Positions 12,027 through 23,965 of a stretch of DNA of 64,000 bases are shown here, piece after piece. The stretch comes from Rhizomys pruinosus. Lineage: Eukaryota; Chordata; Mammalia; Rodentia; Spalacidae. The stretch is taken from contig VZQC01002896.1 of the NCBI GenBank assembly GCA_009823505.1, positions 1,336,948 to 1,400,947 on the forward strand, written 5' to 3'. A program made the translations under genes and the position numbers. The notes beneath the pieces were generated by a model. The model was not told the DNA's origin. It saw only the letters and a list, made by a program, of their open reading frames with translations, and made no database searches. Positions within the stretch are counted from its first letter, which is position 1. Every line of letters begins with the position of its first letter.

Positions 12027-12482
12027 ACATTCACTCTTCTTAAACATTGCCCTTAATTTTCACTTTAAGTGTTTTGGAGCCAAGATCAGCACTGACTGTA
12101 GAAGCAGAAGGGAACAGCCCAGACGGGGACTGAAGGTACATACACCCTTTGGTCGTAATAGTATTCAGGAAGTGCCTGCTTATAGACAAGTGGGCAGAAA
12201 AGCCCATTTTTGTGTGTTGACTGATAATGATAAATGATAAATAACAACCTCACCCCCCTCTTTACTCTGTCGTTCAGGCTGTCTTTGAACTTAGCTGTAC
12301 CCCAGGCAGGCCTCAAACTTTCCCCCTCAACTTAGCTTTTCAGTGCTGGGGAGTACGGGTGCTCAACATCATACCTGGCTTAGAAGTCCTTTTTTCTCCC
12401 CATATAAATCACACTCAAGCTAGGTTTAATATATGAGCCTTTCTTTTTAATTGTCCCAATAATATTTTTTTTAATTTTTTAA

Positions 12483-12703
12483 AATTTTATTTATTTCCGT
12501 ATGTGTAGGAATGTACTGTCTGCATGCAGGTTTGTGCACCTGTGTCGTGCAGTGCCGCGGAGGTCAGATTCCCCTGAAACTGGAGTTCTCCTGGAATTGG
12601 AGTTACAGATGGTTCTTGGCCACCATGTGGGTGCTGGGGATCGAACCCGGGTCCTCTGCAAGAGCAGTCGGTGCTCCTAACCTAGGCTATCTCTCCAGCC
12701 CCA
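12483..12703 (-). repeat. B2 SINE, antisense, copy B
   Basis: gatcgaacccgggtcctctg (B-box complement region) and tatctctccagcccc are well preserved. Confidence 0.92.
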
Positions 12704-12732
12704 CATTTCTTTTTTTTCTTTTTTTTTTTTTA

Positions 12733-12764
<32 letters not shown>

Positions 12765-13398
12765 TGGGGGGGGGGGAAAGAAAGGAGGAAGAAAAACTAA
12801 AATAAGTGATTTTTTTTTTTTTTTTGGTGAGCTCTTTTTTTCCTCTGTGATTTCTTTTCCTTTCCTTGCCAGAGCTGTAAAAACAGATCTGGTTTCCTGG
12901 GTTATCACAGCTTGTGTAACAAAAAGCTTTTTGATAAAGTTGGCTAGTTGAATTAGTAGGATGATATTCCTTTCTAAGTAGTGTGCCATGTCCTAAGTAT
13001 TAAGACAAAACACATCTGATAGCCCGACCACACAATAGGCCTGAGCTGGTGGTTATGTTTAGGCCAGTAAGTGTGGGTTTTCTGTGTGATAGAATGCTGC
13101 TAATATGTAGAGAAAGGTGAAGAAAGGTCCTTGGCCTCTGGTGACTGGCCATCTGCAGAAAGATTCCAGTTATAAAGGAAGGTTGAAGCCTAGGTTAGGC
13201 CATCCTATCCTAAGTGAATTCCAAATAGCTTTTGTAGGTTTAGACTAATGCTAATTAGATATTAAGGATAGTTTGAGAAATCCCAGAATACCTGCGACCT
13301 TCCTTTGAAAAGTCCACGCCCACATTCTTTTGGATTTTTTTTCTCCTTGCTGAGCTCCTTTCTCCTAGTGTTTAAAAATCTATATTAACCCCCCCTTT

Positions 13399-13543
13399 TG
13401 TCTTTTTGTGACAGGGTCTCCCTGTAGCCCCAGCTGGCCTGGAATTTACTAGGTAGACCAGGCTGGCCTTGAACTCACAGAGATCTGCCTGCTTCTGCCT
13501 GTCCAATGCTGAAATTAAAGGCGTGTGCCACCATGCCCAGCCC
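13399..13543 (-). repeat. B1 SINE, antisense, copy B
   Basis: gtctttttgtgacagggtct to ccaccatgcccagc, complete. Confidence 0.92.
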
Positions 13544-13910
13544 CCAAATCCAACTCTACTTCTATAAAGAAATGCCGATTACCACAGAATTGCATACTTT
13601 AAAATACTAATTAGGCCACACTCCTTCTGAGTTGAGTGTTGGCTCGGTGTCGTAATTAAATTAAATCCTCCTTTAAAACTCAAAATAAAATAAAAAATAA
13701 AAAAAATGCTAAATTAAATGCTAAATAAATTTTGTCTTAGTTTTTAAAAAGCCCCCAAATTATTAGACAAATGGGAAGAAAAATAACATGCTTCTAACAT
13801 GTTCCTACTTGTTCAGAATTAAAGTTGACACTTGGAAACTTTAGCCAAGATTTCATTTTCATATCATGTACATTGATGCAGGAACTAGTAGTTAATTAAG
13901 AGACTACATT

Positions 13911-13949
13911 AGGCTGGGTGTGGTGGCGCACGCCTTTAATCCTAGCACT
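13911..13949 (+). repeat. B1 head fragment
   Basis: Only the first 38 bases of a sense B1 (ggctgggtgtggtggcgcac). The copy-A partner at 2322-2360 is corrupted. Confidence 0.75.
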
Positions 13950-14006
13950 ACATAAGACTACATTAGGTGGGGATACCATTTGGAAAAGATAGCTTGTTTG
14001 TTGTTC

Positions 14007-14037
<31 letters not shown>

Positions 14038-14180
14038 TTTTTTGGTCTTTTTCGAGACAGGGTCTCCCTGTAGCCCCAGCTGTCCTGGAACTCACTCGGT
14101 AGAACAGGCTGGCCTTGAACTCACAAAGATCCACCTGCCTCTGCCTCCCTAAAGGCATGCGCCACCATGCCCTCCGGCTT
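14007..14180 (-). repeat. (ATTT)n plus antisense B1, copy B
   Basis: Clean TTTA run, then a B1 with a short internal loss before aaaggcatgcgcc. Confidence 0.88.
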
Positions 14181-14349
14181 GATGTTATTTTCAATAGGCA
14201 TATAACTAGAATTGTTTTTGACTCCAGAGAGAGCTAAAGCATTCTTGGCAAAGAAATTGATCAGAATGACAATAGCCCTCCTACCTACCCTGCTCTATGG
14301 TTGGGAATACAGGGAGATTTTTTTCTGTTCTTTTCTTTTTTTCTTTCCT

Positions 14350-14453
14350 TTTTTGGTCCTTTTGAGACAGGGTCTCCATTTGATCTTAGCTGGCCTGGAG
14401 CTCCCTATGTATACCAGTGCTGGGATTAAAGGCATGCACCACCACACCCAGCC
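14350..14453 (-). repeat. Internally deleted B1, copy B
   Basis: Same deleted structure as 2760-2876, read cleanly. Confidence 0.85.
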
Positions 14454-14699
14454 ATGGAAAGTGCTTTTTTATATGCTCTTAGAATGTAAGTGTTCTGTAC
14501 AGTCTGGAAAAAGGATCTATACTTAGCCATATTTTCAGTTTTGAATGTGTGAGTTTATTAAGTATACAGCAAGCAAAAATAAAAGAATAAAAATAGGAAG
14601 TAGAAGGTAGATGGATATGTAGATAGCAAGCATCATCAGATTGGGTACTCCAGATGTCCAAGAGAAGTTGACTTCTTTAAGAAATTGACACTTGTCCTG

Positions 14700-14853
14700 T
14701 GGTGGGGCACGCGTTTAATCCTAGCACTTGGGAGGCAGAGGCAGGCGGATCTTGTGGTGAGTTCAAGGCCAGCCTGGTCTACAGAGTGAGTTCCAGGACA
14801 GCTGGGGCTATAGGGAGACCCTGTCTCGAAAAGACAAAAAAAGAAAAAAAAAA
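14700..14853 (+). repeat. B1 beside RPS24, copy B
   Basis: Sense B1 flanked by ttgacacttg on both sides. It inserted into the left target duplication of the RPS24 retrocopy, so it is younger than the pseudogene. Confidence 0.88.
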
Positions 14854-14857
14854 GTAG

Positions 14858-15397
<540 letters not shown>

Positions 15398-16110
15398 TAA
15401 GAAGTTGACATTGTAAGGTGGCCAGATGGAGTTTCCCATAGAGTTCCAGGCAGAGTATCCCCTCAAGGGGAAGCTTCTAAGTAAAGGAATAAGTAACAGA
15501 AGAAACATAACATCATCGGATCCAGGGCTCACAGACATCCAGCAAAGGATTGGAGAAGCCCTGCTAAGGCAGCCATCCAGAGTTCTGGGCAGAACAGCGT
15601 CCTCTCTAGTGAGGCTTCCAATGAAGGATAAATAGCAAGATCTAGAGACAGCAGAATCAAATCGTGGGTGCTGCTGACATCCAGCAGAAGCCAGCTTGCT
15701 TTCTCTTCATGGCGGAATTTTGCTTTCTCTTTCCCACTCACTGCAGGCACTTTTTTAATTGTGGGATTAACAGTAATAATAACCATTGGAAATGGCTCAC
15801 CTTCTAGCTGTTCTCAAGGATACAGTGTTTCTACTCTTAGAATGTTTTATAGTTCTCCTCCCCTCCCCCCCAGAGTTAGGGGGACCACCAGGAAGCCTTG
15901 GAGGACACTTTGAGATAAACAAGTTTGCAGCCACACTGGCTGCATACTTACCACCAACCAGCTACCCAATCATTCTAAAAGCCAATAAAAGATGACCTGA
16001 TAACAAGGTAGCTCAGTTTTCCCTCTTGTCTCTCACTTTCCTCTCACCCTCTCCTTTCTTCCCCTGTTCTCTTCCTTTCTCTCTCTCCTCTTCTCCCCCT
16101 CCCCAAATTC
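15398..16110 (+). other. Unassigned block downstream of RPS24 copy B
   Basis: Copy-B partner of 3858-4560, near identical up to about 15855 and then diverging by indels through the CT-rich end. It contains the same AATAAA-like motif in gccaataaaagatg. Confidence 0.3.
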
Positions 16111-16477
16111 AGTTGTGTATAGGTTGCCAAATATTTTCCAGTGCCCTTTTTATTTGAGTGGAATGTAGTATGAGCTTCATGATGTAGTCCCTTATGAGAA
16201 TGTCTATTTACACGTAATTTCAGCGTCTGAGGATCCAGCAGGTAAAGCTGATAATCTTAAATCCTCCATTGAAAGGAAGTCTAAACAGGAATAATAGACA
16301 AGCAGAAGCTATGTTTATACAGTAATTGCAACAACTTGAACACATTTGGCTAAATAACCACTGATTCATGTACTGAAACTACTACGTAGTTTTTTGTAAA
16401 TTATAATCTGTAAGTTATATTTGAAAAAGTTTGCTCTTCAGATTTACATAGTCATTGCTTTTTTTGATATGCTTTAT

Positions 16478-16757
16478 TATTTATGTATTTGAATGTGTGC
16501 ATGCCACTTGCACAGCTGTACATGGAGGCTAGAAGAAGGTGTTGGATCCCCTGGAGCTAGAGTTCTAGGTGCTTGTAAGCCATCTGACATGTGCTCTTTT
16601 TTTTTTGGTATTTTTGAGACAGGGTCTCCCTTTAGTCCCAGCTGGCCTGGAACTCCCTCTGTAGACCATGCTGGCCTTGAACTCACAGATCCACCTGCTA
16701 CTGCCTTCCGAGTGCTGGGATTAAAGGTGTGCACCACCAAACTCATCACTCCAGCCT
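16478..16757 (-). repeat. B2/B3-type SINE with inserted B1, copy B
   Basis: Same nested pair as 4925-5216, with a cleaner inner B1 (16597-16740). Confidence 0.75.
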
Positions 16758-16837
16758 ATAGTCTTTGCTTTTTGACTGTTAATGATAACAGTTTAGGAAC
16801 TTCTAAGTTAGCATGCTATATTTTTCTTTAAAAGAAA

Positions 16838-16995
16838 AATGCATGTAGTGTAGTTGTAGCTCATTCCTGAAATCCTGGCACTGGAGAGATTTGAGATAGG
16901 AGGATTATCATCAGTTCCAGGCTAGTCTTAGGTACATAATGAGTTCCAGGCTAGGCTGGACTATAGAATAAGTGAGAACCGCCCCTCCAAACACA
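16838..16995 (+). repeat. Old B1-like SINE, copy B
   Basis: Partner of 5306-5465, nearly identical from ggagagatttgagata onward. Confidence 0.55.
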
Positions 16996-17091
16996 CAAAA
17001 ATAAGACGTGTACATGCCTAGTAAAAAAATTAGTACTAGTTTTCAACATACTGCTTGACATTTAGTATCAAGACAACCATCTGAAATTATT

Positions 17092-17195
17092 TATTTGGTC
17101 GTTTTGAGATAAGGTCTCCCTGTAGCCAGCTGGCTTAAAACTCACCTGTGCCTCCCAGTGCTGGGATTAAAGACATGTGCCACCATGCCTGGCAG
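17092..17195 (-). repeat. Short antisense B1, copy B
   Basis: Partner of 5555-5672; gagataaggtctccctgtag restored. Confidence 0.8.
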
Positions 17196-17249
17196 ATTGT
17201 AGTTATTTTTGACAACGACATTTATGAATCCTACATTGGTCTCTTAAAC

Positions 17250-17396
17250 TGTGAGGCTGAGAATGACCTTGAACATGTGCTCCTCTTGCTTCTGTCTCCC
17301 AAATGCTAGGATTATGGGCATGTTCCACTGGGTACCAAACCCAGGGCTTTGTGCATGCTAGGCAGGTACTCTATTAACTGAACTATGTCTTCAGAC
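17250..17396 (-). repeat. B4-like SINE (B1 plus ID), copy B
   Basis: ggtaccaaacccagggctt then gtgcatgctaggcaggtact marks the ID half. Confidence 0.65.
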
Positions 17397-17555
17397 AAAA
17401 ATTGTAGTTTTTGTAGATAAAAATGATTGTCTAGTAGATACTCAGATTTTTTTGACTTGAACAGTCAAATCATAAGATGACTGACTGAAAAAAAAACCTC
17501 ATGGCTCATTCTTACTCCTTTTTCTTTTTGCTTGTTTTCATTCTGTTAACTTTGT

Positions 17556-17559
17556 AAGT

Positions 17560-17592
<33 letters not shown>
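17556..17592. repeat. (TG)n in copy B
   Basis: Clean TG run. The copy-A partner (6040-6078) is broken by extra bases (gtgctgggtgtgggtg). Confidence 0.85.
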
Positions 17593-17949
17593 AATACACA
17601 TCTAGAGCTCTGTTCTCAACTTTCACCTTGTTTGAGGCCGATCATTTTGGACGTGGAAGCAAGATCAGGAGTTGAAGCCCAGCTTCAGCTACAGAGCAAA
17701 ATCCTTTCTTAGGGGGAAAAAATAGCTTGAGTTATTTTCCCTTATCTAATGGAGATAAACTCCTAGTCTCCCAAGTTGCTGTCTCAAATTGCAAATGGTA
17801 CCAAACCTTAATACATTGCTCTTTTCTATGATAAAATTTATTTATAAGTTAGGTACAGCTGATTAAAAACAGCAATAATAAAGTAAACCAGTTATAATAG
17901 TATATTGTTAATAAAATTGCCAATATTGCTGTACTTTTTTTTTTTTAAT

Positions 17950-18185
17950 TTTTTTTATTTATTTCTGTATGTGTATGAATGTACTGTCTGTATGCAAGTC
18001 TGAGCACCCGTGTCGTGCAATGTCGTGGAGGTCAGAAGAGGGTGTCGGATTCCCCTGGAACTGGAGTTCTCCTGGAATTGGAGTTTCGGACGGTTCTCGG
18101 CCACCATGTGGGTGCTGGGGATCGAACCCGGGTCCTCTGCAAGAGCGGTCGGCACTCTTAACCGCTAGGCCATCTCTCCAGCCCC
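17950..18185 (-). repeat. B2 SINE, antisense, copy B
   Basis: Full-length B2; gatcgaacccgggtcctctg and taaccgctaggccatctctc intact. Confidence 0.95.
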
Positions 18186-18675
18186 CTGTGTTTTCATTTT
18201 AGTGCTATTGTTAAGTAAAATAAAATTTACTTGGCAATGTGATACCAAGAGAGTGGGTCTTATAACCAAGAGAGCTGCTAAGTGACTCAGACCAGTGGGA
18301 GCTGCACAAAAGGAGGAATTATGTCTCTGGCAGAGTAAAGCAGGATGGATATCATGAGATTTCATCATGCAATTCAGAATGGTGTGCAGTTTAAGACTCA
18401 CTAATTATTTCTGGAATTCTCCATTTAATATTTTCAGACTGACTGGAACAATGGGAAGTAAAACCATATAAGAGAGTGTTGTAATGGAAGCATAGTTTCA
18501 GTTTTCTTTCTGCAGAAAGGAATGCATGTTTAGAAGCTGTGTATTTGACTTAGTAGGCCTAACACCCATGATACTGCTCCATAAAATGACCATAGATACC
18601 ATCTTCCTACCATATACATGCATAGTGTTAATACTTTAAAAATACATAGAAATTAAAAAAAATTCTTATTGTTAT

Positions 18676-18824
18676 TATTTGGTCTTTTTGAGGCAGGGTC
18701 TCCCTGTAGCTCCAGCTGTCCTGGAACTCACTATGTAGACCAGGCTGGCCTTGAACTCACAGAGATCCATGTGCCTCTGCCTCCCAAGTGCTGGGATTAA
18801 AGGCATGTGCCACCATGCCCAGCT
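18676..18824 (-). repeat. B1 SINE, antisense, copy B
   Basis: gaggcagggtctccctgtag to gccaccatgcccagc, complete. Confidence 0.93.
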
Positions 18825-18914
18825 GAAAAATACCTAGAAATTTATATGGATAATAGAATAACAGTCAATTTATAGAAAGTGTATGCAATTCCTTAGTACT
18901 TTTTTCTTTTTCTT

Positions 18915-19222
18915 TCTTTTTGGTCTTTTGGAGACAGGGTCTTCCTTTAGTCCCAGCTGGCCTGGAGCTCGCTATGTAGACCAGGCTGGCCTTGAACTCA
19001 GCCTCTGCCTCCCTAGTGCTGGGATTAAAGGCATGCACCACCATGCCTGGCAGTCCTTTTTTTATACAGATTTTTTTTGGGGGGGTCTTTTTGAGACAGG
19101 GTCTCCCTATAGCTTGGCTGTCCTGGAACTCACTATGTAGACCAGGCTGGCTTTTAATTCACAAGAGATCAATCTGCCTCCCAAGTGCTGGGATTAAAAG
19201 GTATGTACCACCATGCCTGGCT
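18915..19222 (-). repeat. Two antisense B1s, copy B
   Basis: First 18915-19052 (lacking the acagagatcc stretch) and second 19076-19222; same arrangement as copy A. Confidence 0.9.
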
Positions 19223-19311
19223 GGAAATTTTTAATAGTTTCAGCCATATTTTACTGATACAAATTTAAATGTCAGAGCCAGTGTCAAACAAATTAGATGT
19301 TTCAGATTTTC

Positions 19312-19453
19312 ACAGGTCTGAAGAGGGTGTTCGAGCCCTTGGAACTGGAGTTATCGACCATTGTTATTCTCCATGTGGGTGCTGGGAACTGAACCTGGGT
19401 CCTCTGCAAGAGCAGCCAGTGTTGTTAACCATCAAGCCATCTCTCCAGCCCCA
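19312..19453 (-). repeat. B2 head half, antisense, copy B
   Basis: gaacctgggtcctctgcaag to catctctccagcccc, preserved. Confidence 0.82.
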
Positions 19454-19597
19454 CCTTTATGGTCTTATAACAAATATTGGTATAATAACTTCCAGGTTAT
19501 AACTGTAGCATTGAGCCAGGCTAGGTAATCCCAGTTACTCAGGATGCTGAGGCAGGAAGATTTGAGGTTCATGATCTGTCTAGGTTACAGGTTTGTT

Positions 19598-19702
19598 TTT
19601 TAGGACAGGGTCTCCCTGTAGTCCCAGCTGGTCTCACTATGTAGACAGGCTGGCCTGGATCTTTGTGAGTTTGGATTAAAGGTGTGTGGCACCATGCCTG
19701 CC
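19598..19702 (-). repeat. Shortened B1, copy B
   Basis: Same short B1 as copy A, missing the tail of the second half. Confidence 0.78.
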
Positions 19703-19744
19703 CCCCCATAAATTTTTTTTCATTACAATTTGATTTTGGAGGTG

Positions 19745-19915
19745 GAAGGGAGAGTGTAGTACACAAGTAGAAGTCAACAATCTAGAATTGTTCTTCTCTC
19801 CCTCTACCATTTGGGTCCCAGGTATTGAATTCAGCTCCTTGGGCTCAGTGACAAGTATCTTTACCCTCAAGTCATTTTACTGCCCCCCCCAATTGAACCT
19901 AGGACCTTCAAGATT
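19745..19915 (-). repeat. B3-like SINE, copy B
   Basis: ctaccatttgggtcccaggt then attgaattcagctccttggg follows the antisense B3 order. Confidence 0.5.
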
Positions 19916-20261
19916 TGAAGTTAAATTATATTCACAGCTCAAATAGAATAGTTTGGGGACTGCTTTTTAGCAATTTTCTTACTGATTAATAATACAGATG
20001 TTAGATATGTAAGATATCCATTTGGTAAAAGGCCTTGCTATATTGTCCAGACTGCCCTCAAACTTGATATCTTCTCTCTTCAGCCTCCTAAGTCCAGGAA
20101 GTACAGATGTGTGTCATCATATCTGGCTTTAAAAGTGTATTTTCTGTTATTAGCTTGCAGTATTTGACCTGTGGCCTTCACTTGATTGAGGAATTTCAGC
20201 CAGTTTGGGGAACTTAAGGAGACACATTTTCAGGATAAAATTAAATTGAGTGTAACATGGA

Positions 20262-20330
20262 TAGAGTGGAGCACCGTGGTAGAATGCTTGCCTGGACTGT
20301 ATGAGGTCCTGGGTTCAGCCCCAGTACCTA
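20262..20330 (+). repeat. ID-like fragment, copy B
   Basis: Partner of 8786-8860 with gaggtcctgggttcagcccc. Confidence 0.62.
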
Positions 20331-20422
20331 AGAAAATAAGAATTCTAATCTGTTACATGGTCTTAACTTCTAATTCCTGTATTGAATACTAGGATTGCCT
20401 GTGTCTTGTATGTTTGTATGCA

Positions 20423-20577
20423 CTTTTTTTTTTTGTCTTTTTGAAACAGGGTCTCCTGTATCTTTGGCTGTTCTAGCACTCGCTATGTAGATCAGGCTGG
20501 CCTTGAACTCACAGAGATCTGCCTGCCTCTGCCTCCCAAGTGCTAGGACTAAAGGTGTGTACCACCACACCCGGCTG
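20423..20577 (-). repeat. B1 SINE at right edge of copy B
   Basis: Complete antisense B1, gtctttttgaaacagggtct to accaccacacccggct. Homology with copy A stops inside it. Confidence 0.9.
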
Positions 20578-20589
20578 TATGCATATGTC

Positions 20590-20900
20590 TACATACATGT
20601 GTGCATGTGTCTGTACAGTTGTATATAGGTATGGATGCATATGTGGAGGCCTAAAATTGACAGCAGGTATCTTCTACCACTCTACTGAGACAGGGTCTCT
20701 CACTGAACCTAGAGCTTGCCAATTCTAGCTATTCTAGCTAACCAGCTTGCCCCAAGGAGCCTGTCTCTGCCTACTGAGTGCTGGGTTTATGAGTGGCCAC
20801 CATGCTTGACCAGTTTTTACACGGGTTCTGAGGATCTGAACTCTGGTCCTCACACTTGCATGGCAAGTGTTTTTATTCACTAAGCCATCTCCCTAGCCCC
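20590..20900 (-). repeat. B3-type composite SINE
   Basis: ctgcctactgagtgctgggt, then ggatctgaactctggtcctc and taagccatctccctagcccc. Confidence 0.55.
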
Positions 20901-20949
20901 ATATGTACATTTTTTGATGATATATTTACTATCCAAATCTTTCTATTGC

Positions 20950-21565
20950 ATATTACTTTTTGCCCGTCCTTCCTTTAAAAGGGACCCAGGGTGCTTCCCG
21001 ACTTGCAGTGATCTTCCTTAGCCTCCTGAGTGTTCAGCTTATAGACATTTGCTACCACACCCATGCCACTTTTTTTTTTTCTTTCCAGACAGGGTCTTGC
21101 TGTGTAGCCATGGTGCTTGTTATTTAAGTCCAGACCAGCCTTGAAGAGTTCTCCTGCCTCAGTCAGGGATTACAGGTGTGAGCCATCATGCTTGACTGTT
21201 TCTTATACCCTTGACCTCTCAGAATTTACTTTCAGACTTCTTGGCAGTGATTTGGTTTGTAAATTAAAAGAGCTCAGGTGCCTGCTATACTTAGGAGGCA
21301 ACCCTCAGATGATTGATTATGTATCATTTTTTGTTTGTTTGCAAATAGATGCCCAGAATGATAGCCTTGAGTTTCTGATCTTTCTGTTTTCACTTCTAGA
21401 ATTCTGGGATTAGTGTGTGTGCCACTTTGCCCAGCCCTATCATATTTTCATTTGTAGCTGCATTTTTAGACTCCATGTGGGTTCTAGGAGCCAAACCCAG
21501 GCTCTCTGGAAGAATAGTTAAGTACTCTTCCTGCTGAGCCGTCTCTCTAGGTTCCAGTTCCCCCA
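20950..21565 (-). repeat. Series of degenerate SINEs
   Basis: B1-like 20970-21062, B1/Alu-like 21067-21196, B1-like 21345-21440 and B2/B3-like 21445-21560, all antisense and old. Confidence 0.45.
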
Positions 21566-21680
21566 CCTCTTTGAAAAGATGTATGTATTTAATCTGAGAT
21601 TTAAATTGCTTAGTTTTGGATGAGTGAAGATGCACCTTTTGCATAAAATAGCCAAACAGTTGTATAACAAATGGAATATT

Positions 21681-21925
21681 AGGCTGGAGAGATAGCCTAG
21701 TGGTTAAGAGCACCGACTGCTCTTGCAGAGGACCTGGGTTCGATCCCCAGCACCCATGTGGCGGCTAAGAACTGTCTGTAACTCCAATTCCAGGAGAACT
21801 CCAGTTCCAGGGGAATCCGAGACCCTCTTCTGACCTCCGTGGCATTGCACGACACGGGTGCACAAACCTGCATGCAGACAGTACATTCATACATATACAA
21901 AAATAAATAAAATTAAAAAAAAAAA
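21681..21925 (+). repeat. Full-length sense B2
   Basis: ggctggagagatagcctagt, B box gggttcgatcccc, the B2-specific body and an A-rich tail. Confidence 0.95.
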
Positions 21926-21939
21926 AGAAATGGAATATT

Positions 21940-22130
21940 GCTTAGGTGTGGTTATGCACGCTTTTACTCCCAGTGCTCTGGAAGCAGAGGCAGGCATAGC
22001 TCTGTGAGTTCAAGCACAGCCTGGTCTACAAAGCCAGTTCCAGGCCAGATGGGGCTACAGGGAGACCATGTCTTGAAAATACAAACAAAACAAAACAAAA
22101 CAAAACAAAACAAAACAAAAAACACAACAA
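21940..22130 (+). repeat. B1 with (AAAAC)n tail
   Basis: Sense B1, then about nine AAAAC units (22082-22125). Confidence 0.9.
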
Positions 22131-22395
22131 AAACCCCCCAGCAGAGCCACAGAGTCATCTCCCCTTCAGGCTGTCCATCTGCCCACTAGCAAAAGGGAGA
22201 ACAGACAGAACTAACACTGTCTTTTAAAGGTCAGCACTCAGACTTTCAGACCAATAGAGAAACATTCCAGGGAGGAGGCAAAGTTCTTTGCTCTCTGCCC
22301 ACTTAGGATAAAAGTTGGAGAGTCAGCAAGTCTTTTAGTTGATTTTAACTGCTGCTTTAGAGACAGCTTTATCCTCCTTCCCTTGTCTCTTGGTT

Positions 22396-22575
22396 TTTTC
22401 TTACCATGTTATGCAAACTCTTCTGTATATTACAAGGTTTTCCTCTTACCATGTATGCATACTCTTCTGTATATAACAAGGTTTTCCTCTTACCATGTTA
22501 TGCATACTCTTCTGTATATTACAAGGTTTTCCTCTTATAATGTATGCATACTCTTCTGTATATTACAAGGTTTTC
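22396..22575 (+). repeat. Minisatellite, four units of about 45 bp
   Basis: Four consecutive units share tgcatactcttctgtata then acaaggttttcctctta, with units alternating between atgttatgc and atgtatgc. Unit length is not a multiple of three, so each translated unit is in a new frame. Confidence 0.9.
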
Positions 22576-22674
22576 TTTGTCATGGAGCCACCCTGTTGGT
22601 AATTTTGATGAGGCTTTCCAAGGTTGAGTATTAAAGTGTATTCTTTTCTTTTTTGGGGGAGGTGGGGGGGGTAG

Positions 22675-22920
22675 AAGCAGGGTCTTTTTGAGACATGGTT
22701 TCCCTGTAGTCCCAGCTGGCCCAGAACTCACAGAGATCTACCTGCACTACCACACCCAGCTTTTTTTTTTTTTTTTGGGTCTTTTTGAGACAGGGTTTCC
22801 TTGTAGCTCCTGCTGTCCTGGAACCTGTAGACCAGGCTGGTCTTGAACTCCCAAAGATCCGCCTGCCTCTGCCTCCCAAGTGCTAGGATTAAAGGTGTGC
22901 ACCACCAAGCCCAGCTTTTT
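22675..22920 (-). repeat. Two antisense B1s before the gap
   Basis: Truncated B1 22675-22760 and complete B1 22765-22918. The L1 inserted at the end of the second. Confidence 0.9.
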
Positions 22921-23709
22921 TTTTTTTTTTTTNNNNNNNNNNNNNNNNNNNNNNNNNNNNNNNNNNNNNNNNNNNNNNNNNNNNNNNNNNNNNNNNNNNN
23001 NNNNNNNNNNNNNNNNNNNNNNNNNNNNNNNNNNNNNNNNNNNNNNNNNNNNNNNNNNNNNNNNNNNNNNNNNNNNNNNNNNNNNNNNNNNNNNNNNNNN
23101 NNNNNNNNNNNNNNNNNNNNNNNNNNNNNNNNNNNNNNNNNNNNNNNNNNNNNNNNNNNNNNNNNNNNNNNNNNNNNNNNNNNNNNNNNNNNNNNNNNNN
23201 NNNNNNNNNNNNNNNNNNNNNNNNNNNNNNNNNNNNNNNNNNNNNNNNNNNNNNNNNNNNNNNNNNNNNNNNNNNNNNNNNNNNNNNNNNNNNNNNNNNN
23301 NNNNNNNNNNNACCACGCCCCCTCTTCCGCAGATTATTCCCTGGGCTTAGAAAAGGGGCACAGGTGGATGAGAAGCAGAACAGTCCACTCTCTCTGGAGC
23401 TGTTGTCTTGGATTCTGGTCAATTCTGGCTGTTTCCTTTCATGGGCTGACAGCCTGTCCAGGAATAACCTTTCGATCCTACTAATGAAGCACAAGCAATT
23501 AGATATATAGGTACTTAAACAGCATTAATAGTTATGGTAAGTTACTTTGGTATAGACACATATGTTTAGATGATATGTTGATATGTTAAATATGACAGGG
23601 TCTTACTGTGGCTTATGACATCTCCTAACCTGTAGAGGATGTAAGCTTGTGGCATCAGCCATGGGTCATTCCTCCAAGGAGATACATGCACAGCCAAGCC
23701 CAGCTTTTT
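22905..23709 (-). mobile_element. Antisense L1 3' end containing the assembly gap
   Basis: Bases 23312-23690 match 32263-32630 and 39072-39470, the L1 3' region described below. The 16-bp direct repeat ccaagcccagcttttt lies at 22905-22920 and again at 23694-23709, bracketing a T run, the N gap and this sequence. The arrangement is that of a minus-strand L1 insertion whose poly-A and G-rich tail fall in the gap. Confidence 0.8.
22933..23311. other. Assembly gap, 379 N
   Basis: A run of 379 undetermined bases. It begins within a T run and ends inside an L1 3' region. The corresponding interval in the related element at 31894-32262 is 369 bases, so the gap length appears realistic. Confidence 0.95.
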
Positions 23710-23965
23710 GACGGGGGTGGGGGGACAGGGTCTCCCTTTAGTCCCAGCTGGCCTGGAGCCCACTATGTAGACCAGGCTGGCCTTGAACTCATGAAGATTA
23801 TATATATGTTTGTGTGTGTGTGTGTGTGTTTGAGACAGGGTCTCCCTGTAGACCCAGCTTTCCTAGAACTCACTGTGTAGACCAGGCTGGCTTTGTACTC
23901 ACAGAGATCCTCCTACCTCTGCCTCCTGAGTGCTGGGATTAAAGGTGTGCACCACCATGTCCGGC
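23706..23965 (-). repeat. Truncated B1, TG run and full B1
   Basis: B1 23706-23797, (TG)n 23812-23830 and a second B1 23828-23965, all antisense. Confidence 0.88.

Noticed and set aside
22383..22634. 83-codon frame with repeated LLYITRFSSY-like units
   Set aside because: Translation of the 45-bp minisatellite, no start context or splice signals.
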